A stretch of DNA of 64,000 nucleotides from Linnemannia hyalina. Lineage: Eukaryota > Mortierellomycota > Mortierellomycetes > Mortierellales > Mortierellaceae. Under the pieces are notes generated by a model. That model was not told the DNA's origin. It made no database searches and worked only from the letters and a program-made list of their open reading frames with translations. The stretch is from the NCBI GenBank assembly GCA_019671135.1, contig JAHRHY010000026.1, forward strand, positions 124,001 to 188,000. Direction: 5' to 3'. Position numbers and translations under genes: made by a program. Below are positions 1-10,100 of this stretch, one piece after another (position 1 is the stretch's first letter; the number at the start of each line of letters is the position of its first letter).

Positions 1-466
1 AGTCTTCAGGAAGCCTTGTCGTCTGCTGCTCAGGCTAAGCGTATTGCCGAGTCCAAGGTTATTCAGGCGCAGTCGGAGGTTGATAGTGCCAAGTTGATGA
101 GACAAGCTGCCGAATGTAAGTCTTTCCTTTTGTTTGTTCACTGGACACGCCGATAGTTTCATTGAAAAGAAGACTGGCCCAGTTATTTGTGCTAACGATA
201 TGTCCTGCAAACCCATTCTTTCTTTCCTTTCTCACGTACTAGTTTTGAATACCCCTGCGGCAATGCAGATCCGTTACTTGGAGTCGATGGCATCAATGGC
301 GCGTCACAGCGGCCAAAAGACAATCTTCATGCCCACTACCGATGACGCCAGAACACACTTCCATTCCACCCCTGCCACTGGCGGTGACTCTGGTAGCGGC
401 ACTGGCTTCAACATGCCTTCTGTCCAGATCGCCGGCTCCAGTGGTGTTCAGACTTTGAAGTATTAA
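1..466 (+). CDS. SPFH/band-7 (stomatin-like) protein, 3' part
   Basis: Partial gene that enters from the left edge. Exon 1..115 is open in frame 1 and is Ala/Lys/Glu-rich (AKRIAESKVIQAQSEVDSAK), like the helical stalk after an SPFH domain. A GTAAG donor at 116 and an AG ending at 242 remove a 127-nt intron. Exon 243..466 restores the frame (T+TT) and reads NTPAAMQIRYLESMASMA, then KTIFMP. The pattern (xxAAMQIRYLExxxxxA...xxFxP) is typical of the C-terminal part of stomatin/band-7 proteins. These are membrane-associated scaffolds that form oligomeric rings at the plasma or mitochondrial membrane. The last ~45 residues are Gly/Ser/Thr-rich and look disordered. The stop is TAA at 464-466. The SPFH core and membrane hairpin lie outside the window, so the subfamily (stomatin, SLP or prohibitin-like) is not decided. 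Confidence 0.72.
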
Positions 467-1280
467 GTACGGCGTTGAAGAGCACCTCACGAGAATGGAC
501 TCTGGAACTGTAGGAGTGACGTGTTATCATAATAATATGTACATCTAGCGGGTGCTGGCATTGACTATGCATAATAAATGGCATTGGCCGCACTTTTTTT
601 TTCTAATTTTTTTTTGTTGTTATTGTTTGGAGCATGAGTTTGGACTATCACCGAGCTACAGTCGCCTTCTGTGTCCTCATCTCCACGTGTGTTGGTGCTG
701 CAGCAGCAGCAGCTGTTGTTGTTGTTGTTGTTGTTGTTGTTGCGAAGAACGAGTCGAAAGTGAATCCACAGAAGCCATGGCCATGACAACTGAGAGTGCT
801 ACACCTAAATCGTATTATATCTCGTTAAAGAGTACTTCTGCATCGTGTCGAGAAAGTGTGTTCCTTCTCAGGACTTGTTTCAGAAGTTTGTAGGCGTCCG
901 GAGGATCTGCACGCTCGATATCAAAATCTTCCTTGAGACTGATCTTTGGAGCATTGCCGCAGATTGGTGTGTTGGCGAGCAGGGGGATGCAAATGCTGGA
1001 ACGGTTGAGCCCCGGTGTAAAGAGGGGGGCACAACAGGAGGAAAACACAGTATCAGGTCCTTTATGACGAAAAGTATCCCAATCGGAAACTCTTCAAAAT
1101 CACAAAATATAATAAACGAATGCGACAAACGCGTCTTTATCATACCAAGTTCACATACTTGTACGCGAGTTCAACATCCTTTTTATGACTTTGTCCCGGA
1201 CGACCCAAGCGCAAATCCCGAACAATGTTTCACCTCACACAACTTTGTTTGCAGGGGCAGCAATATGTTTTTACTCAATG
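467..1280. other. Intergenic stretch with a CAG/GTT microsatellite
   Basis: About 0.8 kb between the SPFH gene and the 1281-3045 gene. It holds a short CAG run followed by roughly ten GTT triplets (about 700-742), T-rich runs near 593-615, and one low-confidence minus-strand ORF described separately. No RNA gene or recognisable promoter element was seen. Confidence 0.6.
815..1048 (-). CDS. Possible 3' exon or gene remnant, unknown
   Basis: Minus-strand ORF whose last ~40 codons look protein-like. They are acidic/basic mixed (KEDFDIERADPPDAYKLLKQ, then a basic stretch and EVLFNEI before TAA). The first ~35 codons are Cys/Pro/Ile-rich and look non-coding, so if real this is probably the last exon of a small gene or a relic. 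An AG about 40 codons before the stop could be the acceptor. No family is recognised. It lies about 230 bp downstream of the stop of the 1281-3045 gene on the same strand and could instead be part of that gene's 3' region. Confidence 0.2.
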   Translation of the reverse strand: MFSSCCAPLFTPGLNRSSICIPLLANTPICGNAPKISLKEDFDIERADPPDAYKLLKQVLRRNTLSRHDAEVLFNEI

Positions 1281-3045
1281 TCATTCGCTGAATCTCACCA
1301 GCATATTTTCCGCCGTTCTATGAAACTCGCCCAACTGCGCCTTTTGGTCTCGAAGGGTCGCTGTCAGTTCCGCCATCTGCGCGTCCATATCCTGTCGGAA
1401 CGCCAACATGGCACTCTGTAGTCTGTTGAACCTGGGTAAACCTGAACGAGTCGTCCGTCTCAGTTCTTGGTTGTAGGCTTTTGGACCTCTGGCTGGGTTT
1501 GGTAGTGCTGTTGACCGTGAGCCACGGTCGTCGCGGTCATGACTCCATCCTGCGACTTGTACTGAGACTCTTTTGTGCCGATGTGGATCGACGTATCGAC
1601 TGTCGCTGGCGGTGCTCAAGGGTATTGGTCCAGAATAGTGGGCGCGCGAGCTACTGCTGCGAGGAAGAGGGATGGCTCGCTGGTCTGGAAGGTTGTAGAC
1701 GTCGGGGTCGTCGATGTCACTGTCATAATAATCGTCCTCATCATCTTTCTCATCGGGAATGGCAGGTTGAGGCCCTTTCTGTCCTGGTTGTTGGTGGTGT
1801 AGTTGGCGAGATGAGGAGGATGACGACGCTACTGCAGCTGGTAGTGACCCTTTCTGTCCTGGTTGTTGGTGGTGTGGTTGGCGAGATGAGGAGGATGACG
1901 ACGCTACTGCGGCTGGTAGTGACCCTTTCTGTTCTGGTTGTTGGCGGTGTGGTTGGCGAGACGAGGGGGATGACGACGCTACTGCAGCTGGTTGTGGTTG
2001 ATACATTGTATCCTGTCGCGCTGCCCTCTTGGGCTCTGCCGATGATGTTACTGAAAACTTGACCGCACGTTTCCGTTTACTGGTCCTGTTCGCTAGCGCC
2101 TTTTCCTCCTTTGCCTCCACTGCAGTCGGAATCACTACCGCAGTGATTGTTGCATTGGAAGAATGATCACCAGAACCTCCACCACCCGTTTCTCGACGAC
2201 CCTGCCCGCGCGTCCGCGGATGTTTCTCCCTTTCCTCCTCCTCTTGTAGCGCAATAACATCAGCTGCCTCTGGACCAATATACTCCAACCTCAACACCCG
2301 CTTCTTCCCCCGGAACCCTCTATCCAGATTCGCCAGTTTCTCTGCAGCTTCCGAGAAAACCGTCTTCCTAAAAGACCCCCGCCACCCAGTCTCAGTATCC
2401 GTCTCCAGAATCCTTGACAACTTCTCGGCCATCTCAACAATTCGAGTGTAAACAGCCACCAGATCCTTGGAGGTCGTTCCTCGGAGCCTAGGTTCTTGTT
2501 GACTAATCTCCCGTGCGAGGGCATGGAAGATGGATCCATTACTTGTGGCGGTGAAGACAACGTCTCCGTTGTCCTTTAGGTACTCGGGGATTCGTCTGTT
2601 GAGAAAGAGAGCCACCATGAGGAGGTTACGCTTCTTGTCATCGCTGAATCTTGTAGGGTCCTCTATGCTGGCTGTGATGGCTTCCTCAGACTCATCCTCT
2701 GACCTATCCAGCTCGGGTTTGGCGCGGTAGCTGTAGCTGAGTCCTCGGTACCTTTCCCAGAGTTCTTCTTCGTCTATGTTGTCTATTTGGTAACAATGAA
2801 TCAAGTACACCATTAGGGACATCTACTTTATATGCTTACATTATATCGTTGTAGTTGTAGTAAGGAAGGATACCCTGGGGCAAGAGAGGGTGACTGTGTT
2901 TACCGCCGGCGTACTTGCGCCACCTGCGCCTGGCGATTCCTTCTGCGCCGTCTGGGTCCTGGAAGAAGTCCTCGAAGGGATGATATATCTTCTCTGACAT
3001 GTATCGTCGCTTATATTGCGTTGTCGTAGCTTTCGGCTCTGACAT
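1281..3045 (-). CDS. Unknown paralogue A, C-terminal coiled coil
   Basis: Two-exon gene of about 560 residues, family not recognised. Exon 1 begins at ATG 3045 and holds YHPFEDFFQDPDGAEGI, matching VQYFKFFVDPPGAENIW in the neighbour at 3243-4767. Exon 2 (about 2782 to 1281) carries a helical domain (KKRNLLMVALFLNRRIPEYL, then SQQEPRLRG) that also aligns with the neighbour. After it come a long disordered Lys/Ser/Gln-rich region with three 25-residue repeats, an acidic DEKDDEDDYYDSD patch, and a C-terminal coiled coil (MDAQMAELTATLRDQKAQL). The splice junction is uncertain: the good GTAAGC donor at 2839 is out of phase with the acceptor ending at 2783, whereas a weaker GTATCC donor near 2866 is in phase. 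The head-to-tail neighbour is a diverged tandem duplicate. No function is proposed. Confidence 0.6.
1773..1997 (-). repeat. 3 x 75-bp minisatellite inside paralogue A
   Basis: Three consecutive 75-bp units, starting at 1773, 1848 and 1923 on the plus strand. On the minus strand they encode a 25-residue unit of the form LPAAVASSSSSSRQPHHQQP followed by GQKG. The units differ at a few positions (for example P/L and H/R). The period is a multiple of three, so gain or loss of units keeps the frame. Confidence 0.85.
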
Positions 3046-3163
3046 GTTGGACCGTTGGCTTGTTGGGCAAGAAGGGGAAGGAAGGGAAAAGGTGTCTGTG
3101 TGGGAAGGGGAAGAAAAAACGTAGATGGGATAAAATGGAAGGGGGAAGTGAAGGATCAGAAAA

Positions 3164-3169
3164 TTTATA
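3164..3169 (-). promoter_or_regulatory. Candidate TATA box of paralogue A
   Basis: Minus-strand TATAAA about 120 nt upstream of the ATG at 3045. It lies in the ~200-bp gap between the end of paralogue B and the start of paralogue A. The spacing fits a core promoter, but this is motif and position only. Confidence 0.4.
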
Positions 3170-3227
3170 AGCCACAACTTGCGCGTGAGCATTTAAATGG
3201 CGATAAAGCAGACAAGAGTCTGATGGT

Positions 3228-3233
3228 TTTATT
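3228..3233 (-). terminator. Candidate poly(A) signal of paralogue B
   Basis: Minus-strand AATAAA about 10 nt past the TAG of paralogue B (stop at 3243-3245). It implies a very short 3' UTR and a gap of under 70 bp to the candidate TATA box of paralogue A. Confidence 0.4.
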
Positions 3234-3242
3234 CTTTTGGCA

Positions 3243-4767
3243 CTAACGACGCCCCTTGTGCGACGGACGACTCTGACTACTGTGGCTGTTGAGGCCGTAT
3301 CGACGATGCGTGCGTTCCCCCTCTTGGTCATAATACCGCTCATCAATGGTGTCCGGCAACATCAAGATCCGTCCTTGACGCTGCTGGTGTTGTGCGTGAG
3401 AGGAACCCGTCGGGATCCTGCGCAAGATCGTATCCAGTGTGTCCTGCAGCGAGTTTAGCTGCGCTTGCTGCGTCTCAATGGCACTCCTCATATTCGCCAT
3501 TTGGATCCTCGTATCACGATGAAGGGACCGGATCAGATCCTCCATATGTGCTGTGTCGTCCAACTCGTCCTGATATTCGAAAAGACCTGATATTGTGTTC
3601 CTCGAGTGGGATGTTCTGTTGCGGGATGGTGATGTCGGTAAAGGTACTGTCCGTGAATGCACATAGTCCTGAAATGTGGTGTCGCCATGGTCATTGTATT
3701 GTTGGCCATAGGACCGCGAGTCGCCTTTCGAAGTTTCCAGAGCGCTTGTGCTATAATGTCGCTCGTCCTGCTCTGGACCTGATAAATCAGGGCTTGAAGG
3801 TGAGCGGGATGCTGTTACTACCCTCCTTTCTTCTGGGTAGTGGCGTCCATTGACCATATACGACAATGCTCTCCCTTTGCCCACTCTCTGAGCTCGTTTT
3901 GCAGCCGACGCAGCTTCCAAGGGTTCCGTAGTGTCAGCCATCCGCTTCCGGCTCGCTCTTGAGTCGCGATCATGCCTTGTTGACTCTTGCAATCCTGTCG
4001 AGGATTGTCCATTGTAGGTGATGTTGAAGTTGTCGTTATGTGTTGGCGGGTGCTCATCTTCTTCTTCCTCCTCCTCGTGCTCCTGAGTCTCCTCATGCTG
4101 CACAGTGCTCTTATCGACCACGTACTCAATATTCGGTTCTTCTGGCTCTCCTCTGTGAATTGCATCCAGCTGTGACAATGCTGCAGCAGCCTTCCACATG
4201 ATGGTATCTGGTGTTTTATAGATATCTCCTCGGACCTTGGACAGGAGATGGACCATGCCCCTGTAGTTCCCGAGCACTCGGTAGTACATGCCCCAAACCG
4301 CCCGCTGAGAGATCCCTCGAAGAGTCGGCTCAGTCTGAGAGAGTTCTGCTGTGAGGGACCTGAGGGCACCACCGTGATTCCCTGCCGTAAAGGGCGTCTG
4401 CGTCCTGTCGGGATTGAGAGGAAAGTCCGGGATACGGTGGACCAGAAACCGTACTGCTCGAAGAAGGTTGGCGTTGTTGCCTTTGCCCAAAAAACGTCGT
4501 TCGACAATTACTGTTTTTTTGATATTTACGTCATGTCGTATGTGCTCTATTGACGTCCATTGCGAAAAAAAGGTCAAAATTAACGTCGTGTTCGCGCGTG
4601 TATATGTGCTTGTCAACGAAAAAAAGGACCTTGTGTGTACTTGGGTCAAGTCTCTTGAAGGGCTCGTTCCATATGTTTTCAGCGCCGGGAGGGTCGACAA
4701 AGAACTTAAAGTATTGCACATATAGCCCCATGGGAGCCTTGCGGACAATCTCCTTTCTTGCGCTCAT
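3243..4767 (-). CDS. Unknown paralogue B, C-terminal coiled coil
   Basis: Two-exon gene of about 500 residues from ATG 4767, not a recognised family. Exon 1 has VQYFKFFVDPPGAENIW and KVLFFVDKHIY. Exon 2 has a helical domain (NNANLLRAVRFLVHRIPDFP, then LSQTEPTLRGIS) alignable with paralogue A (RNLLMVALFLNRRIPEYL, SQQEPRLRG). An acidic EEEEEEDEHPP stretch, a long disordered Ser/Arg-rich region and a C-terminal coiled coil (IQMANMRSAIETQQAQLNSL) follow. Order and spacing match paralogue A, so the two are tandem duplicates. Identity looks low outside the two helical blocks, so the duplication is old. The intron lies between about 4655 and 4525, but no donor/acceptor pair closes the frame convincingly. 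It ends 198 bp before paralogue A begins. Confidence 0.6.
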
Positions 4768-7189
4768 CCTTAATGTTGCATGCGATGGCCAAGTGAGAGG
4801 GTGGTGTGGAGATAAGGCAGAAAGAAGTGTCCGTCTTGAATTTGAATGCCGAGTCTAAGCCACAAGGACGACATATGGGAACCATTGTACTTCCTCCTCC
4901 CAAGGCTCGCTTTATTCATGCGTGTCTATTCTATTTCTATCTGAACTACCAACACCAACGCTCCCTTATTTCCGCTCATTATTTTGTCTGATGTATCCCC
5001 ACAAAAAGTGGATGTCTCGAGTTTGGAACGTCCTTCTTTATGTGCCCTCCGCAACCCGAGTTGGTGGCGTTCATTTTTATCTCTTTTTCATTTTGTAAGC
5101 CGACACAAGAAGGATATGATAAAAACGATGACTACGAACCTCGCTCTCTTTCTCTTTTCGTCTTTGTTTTTGAAGTGATGTATTTCTCATTGCTTCGATT
5201 GTCCTCGACATGCCAGCGGAATTGCTGCTGTTGTTGGTGTAGAAAACATGTTGTCATTTCATTCTACTAGGGTGCAGGTGAGCCGATATTAAAAGAGAAG
5301 AATGCTTGTTCCTTTCTCTTGAATGGCCACTGGAATTGCTCGCCTTTTTCGCATGCTCGACTGCGTGGCGATAGATGAAAATGACACTTTTTTATCTCCT
5401 TGGTGATTCAGTTTGTTTCAATTGCTCAAATGTAGGTTTATCTTTTCGCAAGAGGAGAGTCGAGTACTTTGTATCCCTAGATGCGTTTGTCTATATTGGC
5501 TTCTTGGCTTTGGTTCATGTTGCTGTGGTAGAGAGCGTGAGATGTCACTCAAGGCGAGAGGAGAGGGTTCAGAAGTATCGGAAAAAAGAAGACATGAGGA
5601 TGGCCGGTTTTTGCTACCGACATGATCAAGTAGCGAGTGGTCATTGTTCCTAATGCAATAGGCTCGTGAAAAGCCACGTCTTCCTGGCGAATGATCTGAT
5701 CATGCAAAAGACGCGTCTCTTTGTCGCGTCGCGTTATTACTCATTGATCAAGGATCTTTGGCCATCTCAGCGCGTGTTGATATCTTTTCTGTGTTCAATG
5801 TATTCGTTGAGCAATAAGGTTACCTTCCGCTAGAAGGGACAGGGACACCCCCACGACACGATGCCGGATTTAGATTTGAGTTCCCTGGGCAAGGCCCGTT
5901 TCTTATTTTATCCGCGACGATGTCCCTGCCAAAAAGATATTTGATGTTCTGAGGCAAATGAATGCCAGTGGACTCAGGTTGAGGGGCATGGATCTCCCCC
6001 TCGAGGCCCGAGGGCACAGGCTTTAAGATACATTTCATAGACACATACATGTGCATCTGTGTTGTTGACAGGTATTGCAGCCATGGAGTCGAAAGAAACA
6101 CAGAATAAGGCATTCCCTTTTGTTTTCTCGCCCCCTTTTTTCTGGCGTGCTTACTTGTGCTTGCAGTGACCATTTATTTTTTATTTTTTATTATTTTTCT
6201 CTGTGGGCATTTCTTTTTTTTGTTTCCTCGGATCCTTGTCGCTCTCTGTCCTCTGTCTCTTGTTCTCTCTCTCCCTTTCTTTCTTTCTTTCTTTCTTTCT
6301 CTCCTTCTCTCTTTCTCTCCTTCTCTCTTTCTCTCCTCTTTTTAATCATCACCACTTTTCCTTCCCTCACTGTCCATCAACCCACTGACACCCAGCCCTT
6401 CTTCTCTTTCTCTTTCTCTTTTTTCGTTCCCCTTGCTCTCATCAACTCTCTCGCTCTCCCACTCATTCTCTTCTCCTCTTCTTCTCCTTTTCCCCTCTTG
6501 ACATCACCTCCTCCTTTTTCTGTCCCCCTTCGCCTTACCACCAACACACTTCTCTTTCTTTATCCTATTGTCTTGTGTACTACTTCTCTCAGCACCACTC
6601 TCCCTCGCCACTCCCTTCGCCACTCCCCAGGTAAACTGCAAACAACTGCCACAGACCCACTGGTCTCACCGCACTCACCCCTTGGACTCTTGTCCATGGG
6701 TACCATGGCAACCGAGCAGCAACATCAACAATCAATCCCCACACCAACCTCAACACCAACACCGAAACCGGTAACGGCTCAATCTCTGACCTGAACTGAA
6801 CACCCACACACACACACCCACACAAGTGCACTCTTCCCCTCCCCCCCCCCCCTGATCGACTGATTTGCCGAAAGAATAAAGACAAGAGGGAACCACACGA
6901 TCCCGAATACAACACCCTACCTACACACAACAGTGTGAAGTCGTTCCCTTTTGTTTGCATTTCTCTTGCTCATCACTTACTGGCAATCTACAACCTCGTT
7001 TCTTCTTCACATTACCTCTCACTTCATGGTTCTCAAACACCCTCCATCTTTTGAACAACGGCCGATTACCCTCGCATCATCATCGACTTTTGAAGACCTG
7101 ACAAGACGGGACACTGACCTGCTCACAATCAAACCATCCACTGATCCCTTGCATAGATCCCTGTCCCTTGACCCACCCACAACCCCTCC
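4768..7189. other. Long intergenic region and Hda1 5' leader
   Basis: About 2.4 kb without a supported gene. The left half is AT-rich with only short, unrelated ORFs. Around 5820-6030 there is a noticeably GC-richer island with no recognised content. About 6180-6620 is an extreme pyrimidine (CT) tract on the plus strand, including CTTT and CTCTTT microsatellites near 6270-6340. A CA run sits near 6803-6825 and a C-run near 6839-6852. The pyrimidine-rich part directly upstream of the Hda1-type gene is probably its promoter and 5' UTR. ORFs across it translate to Phe/Leu/Ser low-complexity sequence and are not counted. Confidence 0.6.
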
Positions 7190-10100
7190 ATGACCCTCAC
7201 AGCGACGGCGTCCCTGCCTAAGCAGACTTCCCAGGCCAGGAGCAGTAACGGAGACACCAAATCCTCAATACTGACAGGGACAAACAACACAGGGGCAACA
7301 CCAACACCGCCAGGACCAACGCCGACCCCACTGCTCGTGCCTGTTGCCCTTCCAGCCTTCCCCGGCGGTGTAACCCAAGCTCAGCCAGACACAGGCCTCG
7401 AACGGAAACATAGCACAGCCAATCACAGGATACCACCCTCACAGGACTCGTCTTTGACAAACCCGGGCGACAGCAGGGCCGCGGGACCTAATGCCGATAT
7501 GGACACCAGCAAGGATGAGAGTCAGTCACGGACAGATAAGGAGGACATCAACAAAAGCGACTTTGACACCGACGGTACGCCAATTGACTGGACAGAGATG
7601 GAGATCGACCCAAGCACAGCGTTACTCCCACAGCCAGAGTCGTTCAATGGCTGGAGCAACAAAACAGGATATGTCTACGATGTCCGGATGAAGTACGTAT
7701 CTATCACCGCGTGCTCTTCTTGGCCATTTGCTGTTCTGTTAATGTTGCCGAGAGTCAATTGGTCAATTGGATTATTGGGGATATGGGGATAATAACTCGA
7801 TTCCTGAGCTATGCAGAAGCAAAATTCTGCGTTAGACCTGAATCTAAAAAAAAAAAAAAAAAAAAAAAAAGTCAAACCCCTTAGCACACACACACGCAAG
7901 CAAATAACGACACAGGTCTTATTTCTCCGACAACTTATCTAACGATCTCGTTTTCTCTTGTGGGGACACTCTCATAGACATCACAATAACGTGCACGGAG
8001 ACGATGATCACCCAGAAGACCCAAGGCGGATCTGGCGGATATACGACGCCATCAGGACGGCCCACTGCACAGACAGGATGATCAAAATCACCTCGCGGGA
8101 AGCGACTGTGGACGAACTCGGTCTTGTTCACACCGACAACCATATCGAAAACATCACCAAAACATCAGGTACTGTTCCCAACTTGACTCATGGATTTAGC
8201 AATAGGCGCTTCCTGTCCAGACCAAGGAGAACGTCAGAGTTAATTGGTGGCATATCATGCTGACTATTTTCATTGATATTTTTTATTTGTTCATGATAGC
8301 CATGTCAAAGGACGATCTGCTGGAGATGGCCAACAGCTACAACAGTATTTACCTCAATAATCTTTCAGCATTCTGCGCCAGGCTATCCTGCGGAAGTCTC
8401 ATCGAGATTTGCAAGGCCGTTGCTTCGGGGCAGGTGCTGAACGGTGTCGCTATCATCCGTCCTCCAGGACATCACGCAGAGCCACATGAGGCAGGAGGAT
8501 TCTGTCTATACAACAATGTCGCCATTGCTGCTCGGTACCTTCAGCAGAATCATGGGCTCAAGAAAATATTTATTCTGGATTGGTAAGGCAGTAGCAGCGC
8601 ATCGAGGACTTGACGTTGTTTATCTAAAGGCTTGTATCTGCACAATACACTGTAAGGAACAAGGGACTGACTTTTCGTTTCTGGGTGTTGAATTCGCTCT
8701 AGGGATGTACATCATGGAAATGGGACACAGACGGCCTTCATCGATGACCCGAATGTTGTGTACTGTTCCATCCACCGCTTCGATCACGGCGCTTTTTATC
8801 CTGGAGACCCTGTGGCAGCCGCTCATACAACTGTCGGAGAAGGCCTGGGACGCGGAAGGTAACCACGTGTGGCATGTCAGTTCGCGGCGTCAGGCTGTTA
8901 TTGGTGTCTCCTTACTTATTTAATTTTCGCTCACAACATGATACCTTGCCTTGATGTAGAACAATCAATATTCCATGGAACTCGAGCGGGATGGGCGATT
9001 CGGAGTACATCTACGCGTTCAACAAGGTCATCATGCCGATCCTCTACGAATTCGCACCAGACTTTGTTCTGGTCAGCGCAGGATTTGACGCTGCCAAAGG
9101 TAGCCAAACGTGAAAGCTGTAAACTGAACTTAAATGAAACGCATGTTGTCTCCTTGCATGTGTCATATGTGACTAATCTGCCTTTTTGTATTTAATTTGA
9201 CAGGCGATCATATTGGCCAGATGCTTGTGACACCAGCGGCATATGGACATATGACACACATGCTCAAATCGCTTGCAGGAGGAAAGATTATTCTAGCATT
9301 GGAGGGCGGCTACAATCTCGATTCAATCGCGGTGTCAGGACTGGCGTGTGTCAAGGCATTATTGAACGACCCTATCGAGGCATTAGATCCTATTCGGCCG
9401 AACCCGCTCTGTGTGCAGACCATCCATGAGGTCATCAAGGTCCAGTCGAGATACTGGAAAAGTCTCCCTCCCATTTACGCCAATGCCGAAGATGGTATGA
9501 CACGTTGCACTTATACCGATTTACAATTGATGTTGGACCCAGCCTGGACGTGTTGCATTAACGGCCTTTTGATACCGCTTATTTTTAGACATACCGATGG
9601 ATGTACCTACTATTGGGATGGACAAAATACTGGCTGTTTACCAGGAGAATCATTTGCGGGAAACATATGGAATGATCAAAATGCCTCGGTTAGATGGCAA
9701 GGATCGTGGCGAGTTCTTGGACAACGTCCACTGCACGTACGTTTGACATCTTACGTTTATTTGCTAGCGTGTTGAATGCTTACATGTTGTCAAGGTCTCT
9801 CCTAACGCTTCGTATTTTTTTTCAACCATGGCTGCATTAGACAACAATTGTACAACAATAGCCCGCTGTATATATTTATTCATGATCTGTAAGTACAGGC
9901 ATTGCCGCATTTCGCTGTTGTATGGCGAACATAACTATGCGGGTCATCACCAATATGATCTAACATACTATTGTTTGCATTTTATGTAGGGGTGAGTTGT
10001 GCGCGCGGACAGTCGGGACCAACAATACGATTCGGCCGCAAAAGTCGGTTCTTGTCGATGCCATGACACAGTATGTCGACTATATCATCAACGCAGGAAA

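Noticed and set aside
552..893. ORFs with poly-Cys or poly-Asn around 700-745
   Set aside because: Produced by the CAG/GTT microsatellite; flanking sequence is not protein-like.
5820..6173. 117-codon minus-strand ORF in a GC-richer island
   Set aside because: No recognised family and no supporting start or splice context; noted only as a compositional island.
6075..6794. 239-codon ORF rich in Phe/Leu/Ser that looks like a multi-span membrane protein
   Set aside because: It is the translation of a pyrimidine tract; no start context and no conserved pattern, and it lies in the Hda1 leader.
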